A stretch of DNA of 64,000 nucleotides from Liminaster sp964567855 (GCA_964567855.1 CAZMOE010000011.1:1-64000), one strand, 5' to 3'. Positions 26,882 to 36,972 are shown, counted from the stretch's first letter. A program made the numbers and translations. Notes: generated by a model not told the origin, from the letters alone.

Positions 26882-27640
26882 TCATTCCTCAAAAACCCTT
26901 TCCAGAAAGAGTAAAGTCATGAAACCGACAAGGAGGGCGTATGTAGCGGATTTCTGGTAACCATGCGCATGGGTTTCGGGGATCATCTCGTCACTGACAA
27001 TATAAAGCATCGCACCACCGGCAAAAGCCAACATAACGGGAAGACAAATCTCAGAGATACCCCCCATCACATACCCGATCCAGACACCAACCACCTCCAG
27101 CAAAGCGATTACCAGAGATATCAGCATCGTTCGGCCTTTGCTAACGCCGGCCAACAGCAACGGAGAAATAATCACCATACCCTCAGGAATATTCTGCAGC
27201 GATATACCGAACGTTACCGCCCAAGCATTTCCCATATCCGCGGAATTGAAACCCACTCCAGCGGCCATACCCTCCGGTAGCTTGTGAATGGCGATGGCCA
27301 TAACGAAGAGCAACACCCGCCCCAGGGTGGAATTATGCCGATGTTCTTCAGGATCCAGCCCCGTAATATGATGTAGATGCGGCGTCACCCAGTCCAATAC
27401 ATTCAAAAATAGCGCGCCAAGAATCACACCGCCCAGAATCAGCCACCACTGCGACAATCCGGCCTGCTCTATGGCAGGAAGTATCAGCCCCAGAATCGAG
27501 GCGGCAAGCATCACTCCTGCACAGAAGCCCAGAACCGCATCATTCCACCGGTGAGGCAACCGTTTGACCGCAAAACCGATGACGGCTCCGACAATCGTAG
27601 CCCCGCACAATCCTGCCGCGCCGATCCAAACCTGTTGCAT
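26882..27640 (-). CDS. ZIP-family metal transporter
   Basis: 252 residues with about eight membrane segments. The family motif is clear in AIAIHKLPEGMAAGVGF and again in GISLQNIPEGMVI, the histidine- and glutamate-bearing helices IV and V that form the metal path. A His-rich loop (PHLHHITGLDPEEHRHNS) precedes them. ZIP proteins bring zinc, iron or manganese into the cytoplasm; the metal cannot be told from sequence. It is a single gene 65 bases from the SGNH hydrolase gene on the same strand. Confidence 0.88.
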   Translation of the reverse strand: MQQVWIGAAGLCGATIVGAVIGFAVKRLPHRWNDAVLGFCAGVMLAASILGLILPAIEQAGLSQWWLILGGVILGALFLNVLDWVTPHLHHITGLDPEEHRHNSTLGRVLLFVMAIAIHKLPEGMAAGVGFNSADMGNAWAVTFGISLQNIPEGMVIISPLLLAGVSKGRTMLISLVIALLEVVGVWIGYVMGGISEICLPVMLAFAGGAMLYIVSDEMIPETHAHGYQKSATYALLVGFMTLLFLERVFEE

Positions 27641-27705
27641 AGCTTAATGGTCCTCCTTTCCTGACATTCAAACACACAATCCGGCCCAATGGATGTGATT
27701 CCGCA

Positions 27706-28560
27706 TCAAAATCCGGCAGGTAATGCCAGCAGTTGGTACTGCAATGTGCGGGCGATACGGTAATGCCCCAGCGCATTGGGGTGCAAGCGGTCGGTTTCAG
27801 CATGATGGAAATAGCGGACATACTCATCCTGCAACGGGAAAAGACCGCTGACGGCATGCAAATCGATAACCGGCACACTCCAGAGCGTTCCTGCCCGCTT
27901 CAAAGTCTCCACATAGGTTTCCAGATAGAGTCCCTGCCCGTTGGCATAGTTCTCGTCCGGCTGGACATTGGTGGCCTTGAAGGTGGCAAAGGCCCGGTGA
28001 ATTGGCGTAACGATGATAATCTGCTGAGCGGGATAGCGGCTCTTCAGGAAACTCATCACCTGATTGATGCGGCCGCAAAATGTACGCTCATCCGTCACAA
28101 ATGTACGATGGCGACGCATTTCCATCCGACCGTTGACATTCACGCTATCGCTTGTCTCCGTATAAAACTCGCCGATAGGAACACTATGATTATAATCATT
28201 CGTTCCCGCCCAAATGATAATGGCATCGATACTGTCGCCCTGCTCCTCAGCCATCTGCCGGGCCTTACTGAGAATGCCGTTCCACTGATAGCCGCTGCGG
28301 GCATAAACACAATATTCGATACCGAGCAATTCATGAAGATATTGCCAATACCAGGCCTCCGTGGAGGTGGTATTGGGATCGGTCATGGAATCTCCCAGAA
28401 AAGCGACACGCTTTCCCTCCCACTGCGAACCACGACTCTTTTCATTGTCAGAGATAATCACGCGCGGAGCGGCCTCATGTCCGCCATGGGCATAGCCGCA
28501 CGCCTGCCAGCTTCCTGCTAACAGAAGCAATAACCCCCAAATCCTGTAACAGCGATTCAT
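27706..28560 (-). CDS. SGNH-family esterase, exported
   Basis: 284 residues from the ATG at 28560 (an in-frame TTG six bases upstream is less likely). The hydrophobic N-terminus (about 5-20) is followed by a cysteine in WQACG, perhaps a weak lipobox. SGNH blocks are present: FLGDSMTD (catalytic Ser), a Gly in YARSGYQWNG, WAGTNDYN (Asn) and DRLHPNALGH (Asp and His). It follows the PL10-GH43-GH43 gene by 13 bases in the same operon, so removal of acetyl or methyl groups from pectin is a reasonable guess. Confidence 0.82.
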   Translation of the reverse strand: MNRCYRIWGLLLLLAGSWQACGYAHGGHEAAPRVIISDNEKSRGSQWEGKRVAFLGDSMTDPNTTSTEAWYWQYLHELLGIEYCVYARSGYQWNGILSKARQMAEEQGDSIDAIIIWAGTNDYNHSVPIGEFYTETSDSVNVNGRMEMRRHRTFVTDERTFCGRINQVMSFLKSRYPAQQIIIVTPIHRAFATFKATNVQPDENYANGQGLYLETYVETLKRAGTLWSVPVIDLHAVSGLFPLQDEYVRYFHHAETDRLHPNALGHYRIARTLQYQLLALPAGF

Positions 28561-28573
28561 AAGCAATCCGATA

Positions 28574-31500
28574 TTACAAAGTTACTTTTACAGGGATGAT
28601 AGTACCATCTTCATTAAACTCCAGCCGGTCGATACAGACCTCCCGGTGATACCCTGCCGAGCAACCCAATTTGATACCGGACGGCCGAGCAAAACGGTGA
28701 TAAACAATATACCATTCATCGGTGCCGGGCTTATTCAATATGGAATGGTGTCCTGTGCCATAGATCTGCTGCGCAGGGTCCTGACTGAGCACCACGGTAC
28801 GCTCGACCTCCGCCGGCTTCCCGTCGCGCACGAATTCCGTCGGAGAATCGCTGATGAGATAGCGTACCCGGTAGTAGGCGCTACGGGTATCATTCTCCGA
28901 CCACATGAAATAATATTTCCCGTTACGATAGAAGACGTAAGTTCCCTCGTTGTAGCCATAGCGGCGTTTATCCGGACGGTCAATCAGCACTTTAGTCGAG
29001 CCCTCCTTGACAGAAATCATATTCTCATCCAGTTCCGAGCAGGCCAAAAAACTATTACCCCAGTAAAGATAATATTTGCCGGTCTGCGGATCCATAAAAA
29101 CATCCGGATCAATGACCTGGGCACGGATACCTGCCGGCGGCTGGTTCAGTAAAGGCTCACCCAAGGCATCGCGGAAAGGCCCCGCCGGACTATCAGCCAC
29201 TGCCACCCCGATATTTTTTCCAGCGGTAAAGTAATAAAAGTATTTATAGGAGATCTTTCGGCCGGTTTTCCGCCGCTCTTTGGGTGTCCGGGCCAATTTT
29301 CCGTTAATATATTTGCATTCAATGATGCAGGGCGCCCACGCATACCAATCCGTCCAGGAACAATCCTGATGCAAATCGAACATCACTCCCTCATCCGTCC
29401 ACGTCTTCAGATCAGGAGAGGAATAGACTTTAAAATCATGGGACTTCCACCCTTCGGTCCCGTCGGTGGTCGGATAGATATAGTATCTGCCGGTCTTTTC
29501 GCTGTACAAGACTTCCGGATCGGCGTGCAACCCCGGTATAACCGGATTGGCAACATTCGGCGCCACGTGCTGCGCCTCCAGACTATCGGACCACGCCTGC
29601 AGCCGCTCATACTCATCCTTTGTCAGACGGAGAAAAGAACCATGTTGCGGCCCGTTCACCCCTTCGATGTTCTGCGGATTGGAAAAATTGCGCATATATT
29701 TGTCTGCACGACAGATACGGTAATTCCGCGGCTTGGATGAATATTCTATGTATGCGATGCGCCATGTACTGTCGCCCACCAACTGGAATGCAGACACGCC
29801 TTCACATTTCTTTTTTCCTTCAAAGTTCACATAGTCATCCTCCACCGGCTCGCTCCAGGGACCAGTCAGTTTCCGGGAGGTCGCCGTAAAGAGACCGGGA
29901 GTGCCGCCTTCTTTCTTTATCATCATGTGATAGAGCCCGTCGGCCGGTACATAGTTGATATCCGCATCGATCGTCGCATACCCCCAGTCGAACAAAGGTT
30001 GCGGCTTGGTCAATCGGGTAAACGTCTCGTCGGCATAAGAGTAATACATGCGGTCATATTGTTCCTCGGCACGGTTCCACATGGAATAATAGATAAAATA
30101 GCCGCCTTTCCGGCCATCCGGCCACTGATATTCGCGGTCCCAGAAAATCTGTGGGGCCCAGACCCGATTGATCGTGCTCCAATCCTTATAAACGTCAGGC
30201 GACTCCGGATCACAGAATATGCCGCCGCCCTGCCGGTAATCGAAAGTCACGGAATTCCAGTGAATCAAGTCATCGCTGATCAGAAGATCGATACCGTAGT
30301 TATCCCATTCAGCCGCTTTTTTCAGCTGTTTAAAGCTGGAGACACGCATATCGGTGGTAACCATCAGATAACCGCGGCCGTCATGCCTGCGGCAGACATA
30401 CGCGTCACGGGTACCGCCCTCGATGCGGGCATGATCTTTCGGATCGAACACGGGATCTCCATTGATCAAATCGTGAAAATGCAGGCCGTCGCGGCTCAAC
30501 GCATAGGCGGTCCATTCTCCGTATCCGCTCATGTGACAATACAGATAACCGTAGTCGCCCGTCTGATAATTGCCGGGGTGTACTTTGGTCGCCCATTCCG
30601 GATACCGGTTCAGCAGATCCTGTATATCCGTATCTATCCAGCAATAGCCCGTACGGCGCTCATGACCGATAGCGCTGTAGTCGGCACGTTTCACGCCATC
30701 ACGATCGCAATAGAACGGCTCTTCGGTCTCCAGATCATAGTAACGGGCCCATAACAGCGGAGCACCCTTGCAAGGCACAAGGCGACGATCCCGCTTACCA
30801 TCGGCATTCGTAAAAGTTTCATGTTTCATGTCTCTGATGGCATGATTACGCAACCATTCGACAGCCCCGTCTACGGCAGCAATCACTTCATCGGAAGGGT
30901 TCTCGATTTCCATCAGCAACGACACCAGGTCTCCCGTCTCATGGCATCCCGTAAACGACGGCAATTCATAAGATCGGGCCTTCACCGGCTCCAGCGTGCT
31001 ATAATGATGCTGCTGACACCACACCGTCAGTTTCCCATCCTTGCGGATCTGAGTGGCCAGCACACACTCTACGCCCTTATCGAATGCTGACTGTGCACGT
31101 TGCCGGTCGACCGCAGAAAGTTTCAGCGCATCGTAAGGAGCCCTATCTCCCTTGGCCAGATCACGCATCAACTTCATCACATTACACATGGCATCGTCGT
31201 TGTAAGTGATATGCACGGAATAATCCTCCTTCTCGCCACGTTTTTCAAGCGGATAGAACTGCGGCCATCCGCCATTTTCATACTGAGCCTCCAGCAAATA
31301 TTCAAAAGCACGCATCACCGCCTCGCGGTAAACCTTCTTTCCGGTAGCGGCATACATCTTGGTAAGGAAAAGAACCTCCAGCGTGGTCGCCATATTATCT
31401 ATCGTTGCCCCTATGCCCTCTTTCGAGGCCATCTGAGCCCGCACGGCAAGCCGCCCGCTCCATTTTTTCTCATCAGGAGCCTGGTGCCAGTTCTGGTTCT

Positions 31501-31747
31501 TGGCCCATCCGCCACTGGGAAACTGATAAACCAGTACGCTGTCGGCCACCCGTTGTGCCTCCCGGCTCTTATACCACTGCTGCGGCATGTGCCGGGCCAC
31601 ATTCCGGAAGCTGATTTCATTTATATCCTTCTCAGCCTCAACAGGAGGCCGCTTATACGATATGGACTGCGCCAGGCTCTGCGGACATCGCAGAAAAATT
31701 GTCGTCAATGCCGACAGAAACAAAAGCGAACAAATAACTTTTTTCAT
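28574..31747 (-). CDS. PL10 pectate lyase fused to two GH43 domains
   Basis: 1057 residues with a signal peptide (about 1-27, ending LAQS). Residues about 40-390 form a PL10 polygalacturonate lyase (FPSGGWAKNQNW, GATIDNMATT, NGGWPQFYP, ITYNDDAM, CHETGDLVSLL). Residues about 400-725 form a GH43-type propeller with D448, D596 and E649. Residues about 733-1057 form a second, different GH43 propeller with D743, D880 and E934. All triad residues are present. The protein would cut de-esterified homogalacturonan and remove arabinose- or galactose-type side groups, outside the cytoplasm. Such a three-enzyme chain is rare. The operon also carries an SGNH esterase. A promoter box and a long dyad lie upstream. 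Confidence 0.88.
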   Translation of the reverse strand: MKKVICSLLFLSALTTIFLRCPQSLAQSISYKRPPVEAEKDINEISFRNVARHMPQQWYKSREAQRVADSVLVYQFPSGGWAKNQNWHQAPDEKKWSGRLAVRAQMASKEGIGATIDNMATTLEVLFLTKMYAATGKKVYREAVMRAFEYLLEAQYENGGWPQFYPLEKRGEKEDYSVHITYNDDAMCNVMKLMRDLAKGDRAPYDALKLSAVDRQRAQSAFDKGVECVLATQIRKDGKLTVWCQQHHYSTLEPVKARSYELPSFTGCHETGDLVSLLMEIENPSDEVIAAVDGAVEWLRNHAIRDMKHETFTNADGKRDRRLVPCKGAPLLWARYYDLETEEPFYCDRDGVKRADYSAIGHERRTGYCWIDTDIQDLLNRYPEWATKVHPGNYQTGDYGYLYCHMSGYGEWTAYALSRDGLHFHDLINGDPVFDPKDHARIEGGTRDAYVCRRHDGRGYLMVTTDMRVSSFKQLKKAAEWDNYGIDLLISDDLIHWNSVTFDYRQGGGIFCDPESPDVYKDWSTINRVWAPQIFWDREYQWPDGRKGGYFIYYSMWNRAEEQYDRMYYSYADETFTRLTKPQPLFDWGYATIDADINYVPADGLYHMMIKKEGGTPGLFTATSRKLTGPWSEPVEDDYVNFEGKKKCEGVSAFQLVGDSTWRIAYIEYSSKPRNYRICRADKYMRNFSNPQNIEGVNGPQHGSFLRLTKDEYERLQAWSDSLEAQHVAPNVANPVIPGLHADPEVLYSEKTGRYYIYPTTDGTEGWKSHDFKVYSSPDLKTWTDEGVMFDLHQDCSWTDWYAWAPCIIECKYINGKLARTPKERRKTGRKISYKYFYYFTAGKNIGVAVADSPAGPFRDALGEPLLNQPPAGIRAQVIDPDVFMDPQTGKYYLYWGNSFLACSELDENMISVKEGSTKVLIDRPDKRRYGYNEGTYVFYRNGKYYFMWSENDTRSAYYRVRYLISDSPTEFVRDGKPAEVERTVVLSQDPAQQIYGTGHHSILNKPGTDEWYIVYHRFARPSGIKLGCSAGYHREVCIDRLEFNEDGTIIPVKVTL

Positions 31748-31778
31748 GATAAGAATTAGATTGGTTCATTGATGTTGA

Positions 31779-31868
31779 CAAAGATATGCAAATATTTGTT
31801 TTATTCCTGCGTTCAGTCCAAAAAACGTGCAAGTTTCGGCCAAACCTTTCATGAGAGCACGTTTTTTG
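31779..31868 (-). promoter_or_regulatory. Promoter box and 12-bp dyad upstream of the PL10 gene
   Basis: Minus-strand TATCTTTG (complement of 31779-31786) lies about 31 bases before the PL10 ATG, with no TTG at the right distance. Just upstream, CAAAAAACGTGC (31819-31830) and GCACGTTTTTTG (31857-31868) are perfect inverted repeats 26 bases apart. A missing -33 box plus an adjacent dyad suits an activator-dependent promoter. The rest of the 388-base gap (31869-32135) holds nothing I can identify. Confidence 0.5.
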
Positions 31869-32135
31869 ATGCCGGGAAAGACAAAACAGAATCAAGAAAC
31901 ACCTTGCCGCCATAACGGAAGCGCCACACAGAACGCAGATAACGCCCCATACCAGAGAGCAATGGCATACAACAGGCTCTACACCTCCTAAAATCCCCGG
32001 CCGGGAAGCGACCATCTTCTGAACGACAGATCCAGACCCGAAAGAACCGCTACCCACATTGTAGGCACCCCTGAAATCATTCCCGCGTCAATCATCCACT
32101 CCGCAGGAACAAGTTGCTGTAACGAAGGGACAATC

Positions 32136-32504
32136 TCACTTCAAAAAAGCGAAGAAAACCGCCGCGATGATACAGCCGAAAGCCACGAAATGATTCCACT
32201 GAATAGGCTCGCTTTTGAAAACCGTAGCGACGATGACCGTAAACACGACGAGTGAAATCGCTTCCTGAATGATTTTAAGCTGCATCAGCGAAAAGGGACC
32301 GCCGGTAATCTGAGAACCGAAGCGATTGGCCGGAATCAGACAGAAATATTCAATCAATGCCATTCCCCAGCTGGCCAGGATAATGGCGTAAAGCGGCCAG
32401 TCGGTGGAAATCTTCATCTCCTGCAACTTGAGATTGCCATACCAGGCGAATGTCATGAAAACGTTGGAAACAATCAGCAATAAAATGGTAGATACACTAC
32501 GCAT
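32136..32504 (-). CDS. DUF486 small membrane protein (DMT-like)
   Basis: 122 residues with four membrane segments: about 5-22, 38-55, 75-95 and 103-120. The NVFMTFAWYGNLK start and the FCLIPANRFGS and QLKIIQEAIS blocks fit DUF486, a family distantly related to drug/metabolite transporters. No substrate is known. It lies about 50 bases downstream of the sugar-kinase-like gene on the minus strand, without visible functional link. Confidence 0.82.
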   Translation of the reverse strand: MRSVSTILLLIVSNVFMTFAWYGNLKLQEMKISTDWPLYAIILASWGMALIEYFCLIPANRFGSQITGGPFSLMQLKIIQEAISLVVFTVIVATVFKSEPIQWNHFVAFGCIIAAVFFAFLK

Positions 32505-32555
32505 AACAGATAATTAAATGATGAATAATATTGTAAATGCAATCTTTTCAGAAGT

Positions 32556-33458
32556 TCACTGCCTGTGATTCTCCGGAAAACCGTCCGCCCGGAAGTTCCC
32601 TCCGTGATAGGCGACCAGTCCCTCGACCGGAGTACGCAGAACCTTGACGACCCTACAACCGCGGGCACTCGCGACTGCCTCTAACTGAGGCCTCAGGTAA
32701 TAAGCCACGGAACCGACACAGCCGATATTCTCCTTCAATGCCCTGCCCGTTTCGGCATCATGAGCATCTTTCAGAATCAATTCGACATTTCTGCGAAAGA
32801 AATCGGCAAAACCGCTATTGACAAGCCTGCGGCAATACGGCCGATCCAGATGACGGGTAATGAAAGGGACAAACGAGGCCATGTAACGGTTAGGACGCGG
32901 CGCACGGTAAACATGCTCTATAATTTCAGCGGCGCTCAATGCCGGATACCAGGCTTCCAGCTCCCGGCTGAGGGCCGGCGGCATCGCTCTCTTGCAATAG
33001 TCGGCCAGGAGACGCTTTCCCAATGTGCTACCACTCCCTTCGTCGCCAAGGATATAGCCCATGGATTTATAGGGAACGACCGACGGCACCCGCATATCCA
33101 CCCGTGCCGCAACAGACCCTGTACCGATAATACAGGCAATACCTCTGCCTTCGCGGCCGAACAAAGCCCTTGCGGCTCCCACGACATCGCTTGCCACCTC
33201 GACAGCCGCATCGGGGAAAATCCGGCCCAAGGCCCGGCAGACGATTCCGGACAACTCCGGCGTACAGCCGGAACCATAAAAATAAACAGCATCGGCCGCG
33301 AAGTCCAGCTCCTCGGCCGTCGCAGCGATCTCATCTTCCGTACAATACAGAGGATTCAGCCCGATGGTGCTTTTGATCCATGCGGGCGTCATACTTTTGG
33401 TATCGAAACCGGCCCATTCCGTCTTGGTGGAACCGCTATCGGCTATCAGAATTTTCAT
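32556..33458 (-). CDS. BadF/BadG-family ATPase, N-acetylglucosamine kinase-like
   Basis: 300 residues of the ASKHA (actin/hexokinase) fold. Phosphate-binding pieces are ADSGSTKTEW at the start and IIGTGSVAA near 110; GYILGDEGSGSTLGKRLL near 145 is typical of the BadF/BadG group that includes GlcNAc kinases. It probably phosphorylates an amino sugar in the cytoplasm, for example in peptidoglycan recycling, but the substrate is not proven. It follows the GHL10 gene by 24 bases and is likely cotranscribed with it. Confidence 0.82.
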   Translation of the reverse strand: MKILIADSGSTKTEWAGFDTKSMTPAWIKSTIGLNPLYCTEDEIAATAEELDFAADAVYFYGSGCTPELSGIVCRALGRIFPDAAVEVASDVVGAARALFGREGRGIACIIGTGSVAARVDMRVPSVVPYKSMGYILGDEGSGSTLGKRLLADYCKRAMPPALSRELEAWYPALSAAEIIEHVYRAPRPNRYMASFVPFITRHLDRPYCRRLVNSGFADFFRRNVELILKDAHDAETGRALKENIGCVGSVAYYLRPQLEAVASARGCRVVKVLRTPVEGLVAYHGGNFRADGFPENHRQ

Positions 33459-33482
33459 CGTAGTCTTGCTGACGGATGTTTC

Positions 33483-35075
33483 TTACTTGATTTTCACCCT
33501 GATTGTCTTCTTCGCAGGCTTGCTTTCATTGTTGAAAGCATCGACGGCCGTCACGACATAGGTAAACTTACGGCTGTCGCTGACCTCCTCGTCATAAAAT
33601 TCGGTTTTCCGGGTACGCAAGAAGAGATGGCCCATGTCGCGGAGATCGACACGCTCGCCTTTACGGAATTTATAAACGCAGTAATAACGTTCCTGCTGGC
33701 GGTAATCGTTTGTCTCGGCACGTCGCCAGCCGACCTTCAGCCCTTTACCTGTAAACTCGGCCTGCAACCGACGTATCTTCACCGGCAACACATTGTCCAG
33801 CGCCGCATAAGCCGGCGGCAACGCCGGAGCCGTAAAAACCTCGCCTTTCAGAAAATCCCTCACATGATAGAGATTGTCCTCCACCTGATAAGCGTACCAG
33901 AAACAATTGCCTTTCACATTCCGGCATTCCCGCGCCAGGTTCATTTTATTGGAAAAATGGACATGACTCTTACGCAGGTCGGGGAGCGGAGTGCTGTCTT
34001 TCGGGTCATCGAGCGAGCGCTCTATGCTCTGACCGATATAGAGATGGCATCGCTCCGGCACGTTGGCATTCCACCATTTGACCAAAGTGGAATAATCGGC
34101 CAGCGAATGCCCGATCTCCCAATAGATCTGAGGTATCACGTAGTCGATCCAACCTTCACGACACCAGAGAAGGACATCGGCATACAGGTCGTCGAAACAT
34201 TGCAAGCCGCGGGTTCTGCTGCCACCGCGCCAAGTGGTATGATTCCGGTAGATACCGAAAGGACTGATACCGAAGCGCACCCAAGGCTTGATTTTCTTTA
34301 TATCGGCATTCAGGGTCTTGATCAGAATATTCACATTACGTCTTCTCCAGCCGCTCAGATCCCCGGGTACGGAGGGGTTGAAACCCATCATTTCACCATA
34401 GGTACGGAATGCCTCCTGATCGTCGAACGGCTCATTGGAGGGATACGGATAAAAGTAATCGTCCATGTGTATCGCATCGACGTCATAACGTCCGACAATG
34501 TCCTTGACGACCTCCCGGATGTGCTGGCGGGCCTCCGGCAAACCGGGATTCAGATAAAGTTTCTCGCCATGGCGCACAAACCATTCAGGATGCCGGAAAT
34601 AGAGATGATTCCGCTCCATCTTTAAAGTCTTGGAGACCGACATCCGGTAAGGATTCAACCACGCATGGAATTCCATCTGCCGGGCATGGCAAAGCTGGAT
34701 GAGATACTCCATCGGGTCCCACTGCGGCACTGGCGCTTTGCCCTGCACACCGGTCAGAAAGCGGCTCCACGGTTCCAGGTCAGAACGATAAAAGGCGTCG
34801 CCCTCGGGCCGCACCTGAAAGATAACGGCATTAAAACCGGTTGCATGCAGCTGGTCGACCAGCCGGGTCAGATACTCCCTACAGGCATCCGGCGACAGAT
34901 TCCGGTAACGGTCTTGAAATACCGTCTGGATCCAAACGCCACGGAATTCCTGTCTGTTACCTTCGGCTACCGCACCTCCCGCCCGGGCGGAACGGGCCTG
35001 GACTGTCGTTGCAGCACCTGCGCCCGCACACAGGAGCAGGCAGATACAAATAAATATGTGATGAATCTGTTTCAT
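33483..35075 (-). CDS. GHL10 (DUF187) family glycoside-hydrolase-like protein, secreted
   Basis: 530 residues with a signal peptide (about 1-28). The barrel starts EFRGVWIQTVFQDRY and includes GFNAVIFQVRPEGDAFY, FHAWLNPYRM, DAIHMDDYFYPYP and YVIPQIYWEIGH, the pattern of the YngK/YddW-like family. A fibronectin-like domain follows (about 430-530). E. coli YddW (DigH) cleaves denuded peptidoglycan glycans, so a cell-wall role is as likely as plant-glycan use. The kinase gene downstream would suit amino-sugar recovery. The two are transcribed together. Confidence 0.85.
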   Translation of the reverse strand: MKQIHHIFICICLLLCAGAGAATTVQARSARAGGAVAEGNRQEFRGVWIQTVFQDRYRNLSPDACREYLTRLVDQLHATGFNAVIFQVRPEGDAFYRSDLEPWSRFLTGVQGKAPVPQWDPMEYLIQLCHARQMEFHAWLNPYRMSVSKTLKMERNHLYFRHPEWFVRHGEKLYLNPGLPEARQHIREVVKDIVGRYDVDAIHMDDYFYPYPSNEPFDDQEAFRTYGEMMGFNPSVPGDLSGWRRRNVNILIKTLNADIKKIKPWVRFGISPFGIYRNHTTWRGGSRTRGLQCFDDLYADVLLWCREGWIDYVIPQIYWEIGHSLADYSTLVKWWNANVPERCHLYIGQSIERSLDDPKDSTPLPDLRKSHVHFSNKMNLARECRNVKGNCFWYAYQVEDNLYHVRDFLKGEVFTAPALPPAYAALDNVLPVKIRRLQAEFTGKGLKVGWRRAETNDYRQQERYYCVYKFRKGERVDLRDMGHLFLRTRKTEFYDEEVSDSRKFTYVVTAVDAFNNESKPAKKTIRVKIK

Positions 35076-35094
35076 ATCGTCAACAATGATATTT

Positions 35095-36972
35095 TTATGC
35101 TTTTTCAGATAGCTCGAGCCATCTCATCTCCATTTCGTCGATCTCAGCCAACAGCCGCGTCATCCGCAGTCCCTTTTCCACCAGGTCACCGGAAGAGAGT
35201 GTGCCGCTGCTCATTGCCTGCTCGATCGTCCGCTTCTCCTCTTCAAGCTGTGGGAGAAGCTTCTCCAGCTCCTCGAATTCGCGGCGCTCGGCAAACGTCA
35301 GCCGTGCGGGCTTTGCGGTCCGCGGTTTATTCCTGCCCGGCTGCCCGGAGATCGCTCCGTCCGTTTCCCGGGCCTGACGGGTACCATTGGCAGTGCCCGA
35401 AGCCTCCTGTGCCTCGGCATCTTTCAGCTCCCGCCACTCGCGGTAATCGCTGTAGTTGCCCGGATAATCCTGCAACTCGCCCCCGCCATGAAAAACCAAC
35501 AGATGATCGACTACTTTATCCATAAAATAGCGATCGTGGCTGACCACAATAACACAGCCGCTGAAGGCCTGTAGATATTCCTCCAGCACATTCAGTGTGA
35601 CGATGTCGAGATCATTCGTCGGCTCGTCAAGAACCAGGAAATTAGGGCTCCGCATCAGCACCGTGCACAAATACAGGCGCCGGCGCTCGCCTCCGCTCAG
35701 CTTATAGACATAACTATGCTGTTTCTCCGGGGTAAAAAGAAAATTCTGCAAGAATTGAGAGGCTGTCAGTTTGGAACCGTCGCTCATGAGGACCACCTCA
35801 GCAATATCGCGCACAACGTCGATGACCTTCTGGTTCTCATCAAACCGAAGCCCCTCCTGACTGTAATAACCGAAGCGCACAGTCTCGCCGATGTCGATGT
35901 GCCCTTTGTCCGGCCGCTCCAACCCGAGCAACAGTTTCAGGAATGTACTCTTGCCGACGCCGTTGTTGCCGACAATGCCCATCTTCTCGTAACGGGCGAA
36001 CGTGTAGTTATAGTCGCGCAGGATCACCCGGTCGGGCTGGCCGGGCGTATCAGAAACGAAAGTCTTGCAAACGCCCTTAGCGTCGAAGATCTTAGAGCCT
36101 ATATAACTGCTCTTCGTGGCCAGCCGGACCTGCATCTGTTCACGATGTCGCCGGGCGCGCTCCTCCAATTCATAGAAAGCCTCTTTGCGGCTCCGGCTTT
36201 TGTGGCCGCGGGCCTGCGGCTGACGTCGCATCCAGTCCAGTTCTTTACGCAAAAGGTTATTCGCCCTGTCGATATTGGCATTCATGACTGAGATGCGTTC
36301 CTGACGTTTTTCCAGATAGTAAGCGTAATTGCCTTTATAGGTATACAGCTGCCGGTTGTCGAGTTCGACAATCCGGTTGCAAACCCGATCCAGAAAATAA
36401 CGGTCATGCGTCACCATGAGGAGGGTGACACGCATGTGGTTGAGATATCCCTCCAGCCATTCCACCATTTCCAGATCCAGGTGGTTGGTCGGCTCGTCAA
36501 GAATAAGCATCTGAGGCTCCTCGGCAAGCACATGGGCCAGAGCGATACGCTTTCGCTGACCACCGCTGAGCTGCCCGATGGGTTGGGAGAAATCGGTAAT
36601 CTTGAGTTTCGTCAGAATCCGGGTCAGGGTAGAAGTATTATCAAGCAGGGCGGTGGTCGATTTCTGCGGATCGATCTTCCATTCGTTGCCTTCGCGATGA
36701 CAACGGCACAGCTCGCCGACACTGATATGCGGGGGGAACTGCGGATCCTGACTCAAATAGGATACCCTGAGGCCATTACACTTGACAACGGAACCGCTGT
36801 CCATTCCCTCGATGCCGGCGATGATGTTAAGCAACGTGGTCTTGCCATTGCCATTCTTGGCAATGAGCCCCACCCTGTCGCCCTCATTGATACCTAAAGA
36901 AATGTGTTCAAAAAGAACCAGGTCGCCGAACGATTTGGTAAGATCGTCTATTTGCAGAAAACACTGAGCCAC
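35095..36972 (-). CDS. ABC-F ATPase (Uup-like)
   Basis: 625 residues with two ATP-binding cassettes and no membrane segments. First cassette: GKNGNGKTTLL region near 40, LSGGQRKRIALAHVL and LILDEPTNHLD near 150-175. Second: NNGVGKSTFLKLLL near 345 and LSGGERRRLYLC with LVLDEPTNDLD near 430-460. The linker between them is arginine- and lysine-rich. A C-terminal helical pair (about 555-625) is the coiled coil typical of Uup. ABC-F proteins work on the ribosome; Uup is linked to translation and DNA stability. No resistance gene context is seen. Confidence 0.9.
   Translation of the reverse strand: MAQCFLQIDDLTKSFGDLVLFEHISLGINEGDRVGLIAKNGNGKTTLLNIIAGIEGMDSGSVVKCNGLRVSYLSQDPQFPPHISVGELCRCHREGNEWKIDPQKSTTALLDNTSTLTRILTKLKITDFSQPIGQLSGGQRKRIALAHVLAEEPQMLILDEPTNHLDLEMVEWLEGYLNHMRVTLLMVTHDRYFLDRVCNRIVELDNRQLYTYKGNYAYYLEKRQERISVMNANIDRANNLLRKELDWMRRQPQARGHKSRSRKEAFYELEERARRHREQMQVRLATKSSYIGSKIFDAKGVCKTFVSDTPGQPDRVILRDYNYTFARYEKMGIVGNNGVGKSTFLKLLLGLERPDKGHIDIGETVRFGYYSQEGLRFDENQKVIDVVRDIAEVVLMSDGSKLTASQFLQNFLFTPEKQHSYVYKLSGGERRRLYLCTVLMRSPNFLVLDEPTNDLDIVTLNVLEEYLQAFSGCVIVVSHDRYFMDKVVDHLLVFHGGGELQDYPGNYSDYREWRELKDAEAQEASGTANGTRQARETDGAISGQPGRNKPRTAKPARLTFAERREFEELEKLLPQLEEEKRTIEQAMSSGTLSSGDLVEKGLRMTRLLAEIDEMEMRWLELSEKA

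Noticed and set aside
32760..34625. 621-codon open frame on the plus strand
   Set aside because: Antisense shadow of the kinase-like and GHL10 genes; no recognisable protein.
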